This document shows positions 34,462 to 43,451 of a stretch of DNA of 64,000 nt, in pieces. Location of the stretch: NCBI GenBank assembly GCA_021432635.1, contig MU270020.1, positions 203,149-267,148 of the forward strand, given 5' to 3'. The notes beneath the pieces are model-generated. The model searched no databases and was not told the origin of the DNA. It worked only from the letters and a program-made list of their open reading frames with translations. The stretch comes from Thozetella sp. PMI_491 (Eukaryota > Ascomycota > Sordariomycetes > Chaetosphaeriales > Chaetosphaeriaceae). Position 1 is the stretch's first letter. The number at the start of each line of letters is the position of its first letter. The position numbers and the translations under genes were made by a program.

Positions 34462-35801
34462 GCGCCGACTGGGCCTCTCACAGCAGAACCCCACCCAAAC
34501 AAGCGGCTGGGGGGAAGAGAAAAGAATGGTTGGGAATTTTAAGGCAGGGAGGGGGTTAGACTAGGTAATGAATACGAGAGCCTGTGCTCGTACACGAGGC
34601 CGGTGGGGGGGGAACGGAGGGCATTTCAAGAACATGGCAGTTGCTTCCGGGTTCACCAATTGCCGGATGACCCATGAATACCCTCATCACTTACGTCGCC
34701 TTGGCGATATACACGCTGGTGTTTGAGCAGACAAAAAGACGATGTGCTACGGCACCGGCTTGATGAGAGTTTTGACGAATAGAAACAAAAAGTTTCCTCC
34801 ATGACACGCGTTCGAAGGGACAAGGATCGACGTGGGTGTAGCAAAACAACGAGCTGCCTGCTCAGGCTTCGTCAGCTGCGGACCGTTCCTGCGCTGCAGG
34901 CGAGCGGCGGCCGGCCAGGCACCACTAAATGAAGCCAGCAATCATTGATGACCCCAGGGAGGCTGTCCGTCCGCACCCGAGGCGCTGGGTCTTTACCCCA
35001 CGGGAGACATCCCGAGGTGCGGCAGCAGCTGTGCGTACTCTATGCACGGCCTCTAGGCCACCTGCCCGCCCACAGAGGTAGGCATTCTAGGGAGGTAGGG
35101 AGGGGCACGGCATCCATGAAATGACCTGTTGGGGGGCGGGCGGGAGCGGGCCCTGTTGCATGTGCCAAAAGCCGGACCACGCGTGAGCTAGATTTGGCGG
35201 GCTGGTCGCATCGGGATCCCCAGCTGCATGATGTGTTGCGGGGGGGAGAGGGGGGAAAGAGGAGGGCAGCGCCTGACCTGGCGCTAAAAAAGCGCCACAA
35301 CCCTCAAAGGGTGCGCCAAGGGATCCATGACATCGGCGCGTGTCTGCCCACTCGCCCCAAGGTTCGACACTAAACGCCGAGTCGGTCTGGGCCTGCCCTT
35401 TGCATCCTTTGGCTCTTCCATGCCTCATTCCTGTCTTTGCTTCGTTCACTTTTCTCCCAGCCAGCAGTCATCCCAAGATACCCTCGGATTTTTTTTCTCT
35501 CTGCCTCTCGATTCCTGTCTGCCTCGTGTCTTGTCTTTACCGCCCCTTCGCGCCTCGTCGCATTTCGCTTTCTCGACCTCGTGGATTGGGCTCCGCCGCC
35601 GTCATCATCTAAGCCCACACCGGCCGGGCAGGAACCTTGTTGGAGGGTGACCCGGTCATACCGCGCGGACACCCCCATCGCGGCCTCGTGCATCACACCC
35701 CTTCCACAGCGCCTGTCCCACCCCTTCTCTTTCAGGCCTTTTCAGGGGCAGATACGACGAGAGAACGCACCCACACACCTCTCGACTTCCCACCACCAAA
35801 G
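34462..35801. other. Intergenic, EB1 terminator and Vam7 promoter
   Basis: About 1.3 kb. The last 400 bp before the Vam7 start is CT-rich. The Vam7 frame stays open upstream to 35637, but the ATG at 35802 is preferred because the PX domain starts there. No other gene is seen. Confidence 0.5.
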
Positions 35802-36920
35802 ATGGCGCCGCCTGCCGAGATCTCCATCCCCACAACCTCCTTGCACTCGCCCCCCGACGGCGGCAAGCCCTACACGCTGTACAACATCACCCTCCGCTTG
35901 CCCCTGCGGTCCTTCGTCGTCCAGAAGCGCTACTCCGAGTTCGCTACCCTACACAACTCGCTGACGAGCCTCACTGGCGCCGCCCCGCCCGAACCGCTGC
36001 CCGCCAAGTCGTGGTTCAAGAGCACCGTATCCTCTCCCGACCTGACCGAGGCCCGCCGCGAGGGCCTCGAGAAGTACCTGCGCGCCATCGCTGAGACCCC
36101 CGACCGCCAGTGGCGCGACACCCCCATATGGCGTGCTTTCCTCAACCTCCCGAGCAGCAGCACCACAAACAGCGCCGCGTCGAGCAGCGGCATCGGCGTT
36201 GAGGGCCGCATCCCCGCCATCGGGCTGCGCGATGCCAATGTCGCGGCCGCTAGCGATCCGACCACATGGATGGACCTGTATCGCGAGGTCAAGGAGTCCC
36301 TGCACCAGGCGCGCATGAACCTGGCTAAGCGGGACGCGGCCAACAATAACTCGGCGAGATTCGACGCCAGCGCCGTCGCGAAACGGTCACTTATCAAGGC
36401 AGGCAGCCTGCTCTCAAGCCTGAACGACGGGCTGCGGCTCCTGAAGGATAGCGGGCGGCTCGGGGAGGGCGAGCTCCGGAGGCGGAGAGATTTGCTCAGC
36501 GCCGCCAGGGTCGAGCGAGACGGACTGGAGAAGCTCAGCGCCACTCTCAACGTCTCGGCAGCCGGCAGCTCCCGGCAGGGCATACCCAGCGCAGGCGAGC
36601 AAGCGAGTCTGCTCGGCAACGGCGCCAACTTCGGCCCACGGGCGGGCGGTCGGGTCCTCGGCGCACCGCTTCCCGAGACGGAACAGACGCGGGAACTCGA
36701 TAACGAGGGCGTGCTGCAACTCCAGCGCACCCAGATAGCCGAGCAGGATCAGGAGGTCGAGTTGCTGGCCAAGCTTGTGCGGCGACAGCGCGAGATGGGC
36801 TTGGCGATCAAGGATGAGGTCGACATGCAAACTGAGATGCTACAAGGGCTGAACGAGGACGTCAATCGGGTCGAAGGGAAAATTCAAGTCGGAAAGGAAC
36901 GCACACGGCGCATGGCCTGA
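35802..36920 (+). CDS. VAM7: Vacuolar SNARE Vam7 (PX plus Qc-SNARE)
   Basis: Soluble SNARE for vacuole fusion, recruited by PI3P through its PX domain and acting with the HOPS tether. A single exon of 1119 nt encodes 372 residues; yeast Vam7 is slightly shorter. The PX domain covers about residues 5-115: LYNITLRLPLRSFVVQKRYS contains the Arg-Tyr-Ser of the phosphoinositide pocket, followed by the proline-rich loop (PPEPLPAKSWF) and REGLEKYLRAIAETPDRQWR. A middle helical region is rich in Arg and Glu. The SNARE motif is residues 310-372, with TQIAEQDQEVELLAKLVRRQ and DEVDMQTEMLQGLNEDVNRV, which places the central Gln typical of Q-SNAREs. There is no membrane anchor, as expected for Vam7. No intron was found. 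Confidence 0.95.
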   Translation: MAPPAEISIPTTSLHSPPDGGKPYTLYNITLRLPLRSFVVQKRYSEFATLHNSLTSLTGAAPPEPLPAKSWFKSTVSSPDLTEARREGLEKYLRAIAETPDRQWRDTPIWRAFLNLPSSSTTNSAASSSGIGVEGRIPAIGLRDANVAAASDPTTWMDLYREVKESLHQARMNLAKRDAANNNSARFDASAVAKRSLIKAGSLLSSLNDGLRLLKDSGRLGEGELRRRRDLLSAARVERDGLEKLSATLNVSAAGSSRQGIPSAGEQASLLGNGANFGPRAGGRVLGAPLPETEQTRELDNEGVLQLQRTQIAEQDQEVELLAKLVRRQREMGLAIKDEVDMQTEMLQGLNEDVNRVEGKIQVGKERTRRMA

Positions 36921-37507
36921 CGGGAGGAGCCGTCTCCGGTGAAGGTCGACGAGGGCGAGACAAAAGTTGAGGTCGAGGCAGAAGTCGAGGTCGCGGCCGA
37001 GGAGAACGAAGGGACCGGCGATGGGTCGTCGACACTAGGCTCCGACCACACCGAGGATGCTGCCGGGTCCCTTCTCGTCGACAAGGAGGTCGTGCCGGAG
37101 GCGGTGGAACCACGGGGCGGGCCGGTCGACGCCGTTCTTGTCATCATCGTCAAGTTCATACTCGCCGGCGTCGAGCTCGTGGTCCTATTCAGTTGGGTCC
37201 TGGGACGGGTAACCGATGGGCTCGGGTGGGCTGTGGAGGTGGGTATGCTCCTAATGCAGCCCCCTCGGTGAGATTCCGAACGAGCTGGCAGCAGCAACCT
37301 ATAGTTGCGGACATGAGCGCGTCGAAGGGCATAATATTTTGATTTCCTACGCGATAGCGGTGGCTGGGCAGCGCATATACCAGTTGTCGGACATGGCGCC
37401 AGAGAAGCAGCAAAACGTGCGAACGGATTGTCTATAGGTACACATCGTAAATACCAATTACAAGGTTTGGACACGTCCACAAATGGACACAATCTCCCTC
37501 GCCGCCC
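36921..37507. other. Convergent 3' spacer, Vam7 / bZIP
   Basis: About 590 bp between two 3' ends. The part next to Vam7 has low-complexity GAGGTCGA-like repeats (about 36960-37000). A minus-strand frame (37035-37250) with one in-frame TAG is reported among the findings. No confident gene. Confidence 0.4.
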
Positions 37508-38605
37508 TCATCCCAGCTCCTCTACTACCAGCGGCTCCTCTCCCCTCTGTGCCCTCCAGTGATTCGTAGCCCGCACGAATTCGTCGCACCCTCTCAGCAG
37601 CGTCGCTCCGTACTTCTTCGCGAACCCTTCCGTCATCTCCCACCCCTGGATGTTCCACGGCGTCGTCCACACCAGCACGCCGGTCAGGGCGAGCCCTCCG
37701 CCTGAGCCCCCGCAGCCCGTCACGTCGATTGTCAGCTCGTCGAGGTCCAGGCGCCCCTGAGCGACGGCGAGGATCGTGTTGTCCCGCAGCTGCGTGTCGG
37801 GCGCCAGCGCCAGCCATGCATCATGCGGCGTGCTGAGCTGCACGGTGGTGGGTTGGAGGGCCGGCGGGATGGCCTGGGCCAGCGGGGCAGGGAATGTCGG
37901 CAGGCCCGCCCAGGCAGCGTCGCACTCGTCGTCAAAGGTGAGCCAAGGGCTGAGGAGCCCCATGTTGGTGCACAGCGCGCGCATCACGTTGAACTGCACC
38001 AGAGGGATGAGGTGGTCCAAGGTCAAGGGGAAGAAGAGGCGATCGTGTTTGGCGGTACCGGTCTCGGCGAGAGCCATCCGGGGTGGCGACTCTAGAGCAG
38101 GGGCCTCGCTATGTTCCATTATCTTGGTGCCAGGTTTCGTTGTTCCTTGGCCATTCGCACTGTCTTCTAACGACTGAGGTACACCGACCGCACGACAAAG
38201 CCAGGGGCGGGCTGGCGGGCTGCTGCCGGGAGTCTCGACTATTGTCACTAGCGAGCCCATCTCGCCAACGACCTGCCGGATCGTCTCGGTAGCCTTCCGC
38301 CGGCCTGCAGATATGTAAGCGCGCGAATAAGTCTTTCCTCTGTGCAATAAAATATGCCAGTGCAAGCACCAGATGGGCAGACTCACGATGAGCTCGTACG
38401 TTGAGCCTGTTTTGGATTCTGCGCCTCTCTTTCGGGTCTTTCAGGCCGCTCCAGTCATCTCCGCTGCATTGGGCCTGAGCTCCTCAGGGTCAGATCGTCT
38501 CTTGTCTAGGCATTCCAGAGAATCCCAGAGACGGGCGCTAGAATATCGTGTACGCACCTCGCCCAAGCCGTGACTCGGGGGCTTCATTCTAGCATCCTTG
38601 GTCAT
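37508..38605 (-). CDS. bZIP transcription factor with DUF3425 domain
   Basis: Nuclear DNA-binding regulator of a filamentous-fungus family with a bZIP basic region and a C-terminal DUF3425 domain. Three exons, 38605-38558, 38474-38387 and 38304-37508, total 933 nt (310 residues). Splicing assembles the basic region across the second intron: DPKERRRIQNRLNVRAH joined to RRRKATETIRQ, an N-x7-R core (NRLNVRAHR) like Yap/AtfA-type bZIPs. The leucine zipper is short and weak, normal in this family. DUF3425 spans roughly residues 140-300: DHLIPLVQFNVMRALCTNMG, PWLTFDDECDAAW, HDAWLALAPDTQLRDNTILA and WEMTEGFAKKYGATLLRGCD. Target genes are unknown. The neighbouring SDR is divergent, so it might be a target, but there is no direct evidence. 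Confidence 0.92.
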
Positions 38606-39301
38606 GGCGACATCCCAGAGCTGCGACCTGCTTACAAGCCCATGAAGTAGGCCAAATGGGGTTCCGACTGTCTAACAAGGTATGCACGAGGAGAGATGGG
38701 GGATTTTTGTGATTATAAAGGGTGGGCCGGAAGCTCCGCCCCCAGCGTACTGAGCGCGAGTGCGACAATCCGAGGCTTTACTCGGTGCAGAGCAGGTGCC
38801 AATTGTGTTGTAGTGAGACGAAGTGTGGGCCCAGCTTTGGGTGAGCGTTCAAATAGCCCTTTGGCTGTTGTAGTTCCCCATGGACCCGGTAGGCAGGTAC
38901 CTATCGCCAGATACGGCTAGGCGGAGGCAGACTGCTTACAGATCCCTGTAGCTGATCCCTATTCCAGGTCTATCCTTCAACCTATAGTTAGGTGGAACAG
39001 GACTCCACTTAACATCTAGAGTACAATAGCGATTATGAGAATGCCGCAGGGCTGCGGCACCAACTCCCAATGCCAACGGGAGAAAGAAAAGGTACAAGTA
39101 TTGACGATGCCCTCGATGCTTCTGCTCTCGTTTGGTTTATTTCTCCTAAGCGCCTAACAACATCTACACAGAAAGTGGACTTGGCAGCGCCGGCACTTTA
39201 AGGACAGCCTGCCCAGAACTGTCCAAGGCAAACGGAATAGAGCCCCAGCAGATTCAACACTACCCTTAACAGGCTCCATCTACCTTGTCTACGTCGTCGA
39301 G
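38606..39301. promoter_or_regulatory. Divergent promoter region, bZIP / SDR
   Basis: About 700 bp between divergent starts. No gene or repeat family recognised. It should contain both promoters. Confidence 0.5.
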
Positions 39302-40421
39302 ATGCCGCCTCCAGTGGTGCACCACTTCCGCACCCACTGGTTCACCACCCTACCAAAACCCACTGTCAGCTTCGCCGGGCAGACTGTGATCGTCACCGGA
39401 TCCAACACCGGCCTAGGACTCGAGGCAGCGCGGCAGATCGTCGGCCTTCAGGCCTCCCGAGTGATCCTGGCCGTGCGCAGCATCCCCAGAGGCGAGGCGG
39501 CCGCCAAATCGATTCGGGAGTCCACAGGGGCCACATCTGCTATCATCGAGCCGTGGGAGCTAGATCTGGAGAGCTACAGCTCAGTCAAGGCGTTCGCTGC
39601 CCGTGCTTCTACCTTGGACCGCCTAGATGTCGTGGTGGAAAACGCAGGGATACTGACTCATACGTTCTCCGTGGCGGAAGATAACGAGAGGACCATCACT
39701 GTGAACTATATCAGCACAATGTTGCTGGGGCTGCTGTTGTTACCGAAGCTCCGCGAGACCGCGGTCAAGCACGACAAGGACGTCGTTCTCACAGTCGTGG
39801 GCAGTTTCATGCACTGGCTGACAGGCTTCCCCGAGGGAAAGGCAGACGATATACTCGCCGCCACTGCCGACGAGTCAAAGGCAAACATGAACGAAAGGTG
39901 TGCATCTCGGCCAGGCGCACGAAGCAAGAAGCTGTGCGCTGACCCTTAGCAACAGATACTCTACGTCCAAGCTGATGGAGCTGCTCTCAGTACGCGAACT
40001 CGCCAACCAAATCACCAAATCAGACAAGCAGGGAAACGTGATCGTGTCTTGCGTGACCCCTGGCTCCGTGCACTCAGAACTCAACCGGGAGGCCACGGGA
40101 GTCATAGCTGCTGTGCGTGGGTATGCGTTCCGCAAGCTCATCGCCCGCACGCCGGAGGAGGGCTCGCGGACACTCGTCCACGCAGCCGGTGGCGGGCGAG
40201 AGACCCACGGACAGTATCTCGATAACTGCAAGGTGGCTGAGTAGGTGTTTCCCGCATGTTCTCGTCCTTTTACCCCCGAACTCTGCTGACGCTCGAGCAG
40301 GCCCAAACTTATGTCTGACTTTGTGCGGAGCAAAAACGGCGAGGAAACGCAGAAGAAATTGTGGGAGCAGCTCTTGGCAAAGCTAGAAACCATTGAGCCT
40401 GGCATCAGCCAGAACATTTAG
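39302..40421 (+). CDS. Short-chain dehydrogenase/reductase
   Basis: NAD(P)-dependent oxidoreductase with a Rossmann fold; substrate unknown. Exons 39302-39897, 39956-40240 and 40301-40421 sum to 1002 nt (333 residues). The coenzyme motif is TGSNTGLGLEAARQI near residue 35, the structural motif ENAGI near 115, and the catalytic Tyr-Lys pair is RYSTSKLMEL, formed exactly at the first splice junction. The catalytic Ser is probably in VVGSFMHW. SVHSELNREATG after the active site is the usual variable loop. Length and N-terminal extension (VVHHFRTHWFTTLPKP) fit fungal retinol-dehydrogenase-like SDRs often seen in secondary metabolism. No signal peptide. It lies beside a bZIP gene and upstream of a decayed region that may contain a second SDR relic. 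Confidence 0.9.
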
Positions 40422-40456
40422 CTCAGGTGTGATCAACAGGGCGCATTGTAACATTA

Positions 40457-40515
40457 AGGCCGGGGGTTAGCCGCCGCATCTCAGTTTGTGTATTGCGTCG
40501 GAGCAGAGCAATTGT
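40457..40515 (+). repeat. Diverged direct repeat, copy 1
   Basis: 59 bp that match 41270-41328 at 47 of 59 positions with no gap. Both share GGGGTTAGCCGCCGCAT. Nine of the twelve differences are transitions, as expected after repeat-induced point mutation. Confidence 0.75.
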
Positions 40516-40666
40516 ATTCTATAAGGAAGACTTTACGAGCCATGGACACCATGAGCAGAGTACCGAGGGGTTGATTCACTAAATCGCCATCAACGTCGCC
40601 CAGATCGCGTCTAGGAGGCCTAATTCCGTTCTTGATCATGAGATTATCGATGCCTTGGCCTATCAA
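40481..40666 (-). pseudogene. Possible SDR gene fragment
   Basis: A 61-codon open segment reads GQGIDNLMIKNGIRPP, then RDLGDVDGDLVNQPLGTLLM. This resembles the middle of short-chain dehydrogenases (G-I-D-x-L-I-N-N-A-G-I, then D-V-D and a hydrophobic stretch), with the NNAG motif changed to IKNG. No coenzyme motif or catalytic Tyr-Lys is found nearby, so it would be only a remnant. The match is short and could be chance. Confidence 0.3.
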
Positions 40667-41269
40667 ATGAATTCAATCATTTGAAGGAAGACCTGTCTCC
40701 TATTGTCGAATTATTTGGGAAGAAACTCAAATAACCAGCACTAAGGAAGCGTTTGGACCCCAACTATATCGAAGAAAAAACCTCGACGAACTACTGACAA
40801 ACACCCAAGATGCCACTTAGGTACGAAAGTAGACAATGGGACTTGCCTTTGTACATTATGGCACGCTTATTGGATGTCAAGAGTGGGCAGCTCAAGTCAG
40901 TCATCTCGCATATGCCCTGTATCACACCGAAAATACATATACTTCTTTTACCGGCTTAAATAGGTGGCTAGCTGGCTAGCGTAGCCCGCTCGGCAAGCTA
41001 GCTGCTCCCACACGGTTTAAAGAAGGAAGGTCCAATTTTGGGGTTTCCTCCCCAGTATGTTAGTTATCGCCTAATTATCACTACCTCAGTTTTAAATTGT
41101 CCGTACAGCCTATGTGGCCAGACACATCCCTTTCAGCCCCACAGGGCCGTGGCGTACAGTACTGTAGGGATAGGCGCGTAGCCCATTTGTGAACCCGGTA
41201 ATTATCAGCCAAAGAAGGACGGGGAAGCGTCCAGACCTGTTCGACCTGACATCCTACAGTGTAGCATGC

Positions 41270-41328
41270 AGGCCAGGGGTTAGCCGCCGCATTTTGGCTG
41301 GTGTGTCGCGTGGGAGCAAAGAGATTGT
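41270..41328 (+). repeat. Diverged direct repeat, copy 2
   Basis: Partner of 40457-40515, 813 bp downstream in the same orientation. See the first copy for the comparison. The source element is unknown. Confidence 0.75.
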
Positions 41329-41657
41329 TCGAGGTAATTAATTTCGAGGCTGACCTGTAATTTTAGTGCGGTGGGCATGTGACTTTAATGCGGTCACCTG
41401 CACGGGAGGGACGAGCCGTTGGAGATCACACTACGACGTCGATGGGCAACCAACCGTTGCTAGGCAACCCGAACTTATGCCTGACCTCATTAGCCCCCAA
41501 CGCTTTCCTTCGCTCCTCTTACGGGATCTGGCCAAAAAAAAAGAGATACGATGCCGTCTTGCAATTTTCCGGGTGAAAAGATGCGACCGGGAGAGAGGCG
41601 TACAAGGAGCAGAGGCAATTGAATTTTGGGAAGCATCACAGAAGCAATAAAATGATC

Positions 41658-41696
41658 GCCAGTGTGACTGTGCCAGTGTGACTGTGCCAGTGTGAC
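41658..41696 (+). repeat. 14-bp tandem repeat, about 2.8 copies
   Basis: The unit GCCAGTGTGACTGT is repeated without mismatch, with a partial third copy. Probably a minisatellite with no coding role. Confidence 0.95.
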
Positions 41697-43451
41697 CAGA
41701 GGCTGCATGCCATCATCTCACCCCAGCCAGGCCCCCCCCGAAAATTTGACAGAAGAAAAACGGTCAGACGGCCACCCACCCGACAGACAGGTCAGCCCGA
41801 GAACCGGCTGGCGGCGCGGGCCTGCAAGCCCTGTCTCCGCCAAGGCCCCCCACACCAGCTGGTCGGCCACTGCCAAATGTCCAGGGTGGCCTGAGGGGGG
41901 GGGGCCATCAGAGGACGAGAGGATGAGGAGGCGAGAGCCACCAAACGTCACGAAGCGAAGCGAGGGCGGATTCGCGGACGGCGGTTCTGGGTCTCCGCGA
42001 TTCGCCCTGGTGGCCTTGGTAGGAGTGGGACGGCGCCAGCCTGTCACAGCCACGGAAGAAGGCAGTCTTGCGGTATTGGGCGAGACTAAGGAGCATCCCT
42101 CCACCCGTGGAACCAGATGGGCAAGCCGATGCCCCCTTCTAGAGTCGCCATGCAGCCTTGTTTTGCAGCATCTCGTGCACGATTCGTCGGGCGCGGTGCG
42201 TCGACGCGTCGCCTCTAGGAGGAAAAAAAAAAAGTCTCAGCAGGAAGCAGCCGAGAGAGGCAACGACGGGCAGGACGGAAAGCCCGAGGGGGTGCGAAGA
42301 GGACAGACAATCCTGGAGAGTGTCTCGGGTGGTCTCGACGCTGCTCGGGCTCCATTGGGCGCCATCGTCCACTTTGACAGGCCTGCTAGCTTCCCCTCCT
42401 TTTGTCGTTCGCCTGCCGCGCCCCTCAGGTCATGGAGTCATCACACCGGTTCCGCGGACAGGGGACCCAGGGTTGACTCCTGAAGATCCGTTTGGCCAAT
42501 CGCCCGGAACAGAAGCGAGGCCTCGTAGGCTCGTATCTATTCGGAGAGGACGAGAGACAGGAGAGCAGAAAAAGAGATATGCCGGGCGCTATCAAACGGG
42601 TTGGCTGAGATTGTTCCTACTGACGGACTGTATAATTCACGGCAATTCTTTCCGCGCGGCCCATCGCTTGCCAATCGGCCGTCGCCCTTCCACTCCCCGC
42701 CCCCCCTTCCAATTCTCTTCTAGGGTGTCCGGGCTGCATCTGCAGCGGTTCGCACTGGGTTGGGCCGGGGTGGCCCGCCAGCACACGCACCAATACACTA
42801 GCAAACACACACGACGAACACCGCCCAGCGCCCACGACGGCCCTAGCAGGCTCGGCCGTGCGCCGCTCCAATTATTACCCCACCATCCCCAAAGTAAACA
42901 CCAGACCCCTGTTTGCTAACCACCAATTTTCTCACCCAAAAAGCTGGCTCCATCCACCGGCCACCAGAGGCAGCCCTCTTTTTCTGCAAAAACACATGCA
43001 AATTCTGACGACAACCGCTTGGCTTCCGGCATTGAAGCTACCCACACGTATTCTCACAAGCGCTTTGTGAGGACGACGAGAACGACCACTGTAGGGGTCG
43101 AGAGCTTTTGTTTTTTTTGTATTTTCCTTCCGCTGCTTGCTTTTTCTCTGCATCTGGGCGTTGGGTGTTTTGTTTCCTTTCGCTTCGCTGTTCGGTGAGC
43201 CCCCCCCCCTCTCACATCTCCTAACCTCTAGACGAGCGGCAGTGCCCTCAAGACTCCTGAATGCTCATACCCGACCGGCAGCTTTTCTTTTACGACCGTA
43301 ACGACTCTTCATGGCCCCTTTGAGATACCTCTAGATTTCGCTTCCTAATACCACCACCCTCTCTCTGCATCTCACGACGTCACGAAACCACCAGGACACT
43401 GCCACGACACCTCGGCCGGCCGGCTTCTGAGCTTGCCAACCGCGGTCGACA

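Larger units (their letters stand above)
40422..43451. other. 3-kb gene-free stretch with decayed repeats and promoter
   Basis: The first kilobase is AT-rich and holds a diverged direct repeat (40457-40515 and 41270-41328), a possible SDR relic (40481-40666) and a 14-bp tandem repeat (41658-41696). From 41.7 kb on the sequence is GC-rich, then CT-rich, and leads into the promoter and 5' UTR of the gene at 43452. A 263-residue frame at 41692-42483 has low-complexity composition, no motif and a non-ATG start. Confidence 0.5.

Noticed and set aside
36939..37271. 110-codon plus-strand frame after Vam7
   Set aside because: Repeat-driven VEVEAEVEV sequence with no ATG support; probably 3' UTR.
41692..42483. 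263-codon plus-strand frame in the 3-kb gap
   Set aside because: Low-complexity composition, non-ATG beginning, no motif; GC-rich sequence yields long chance frames.
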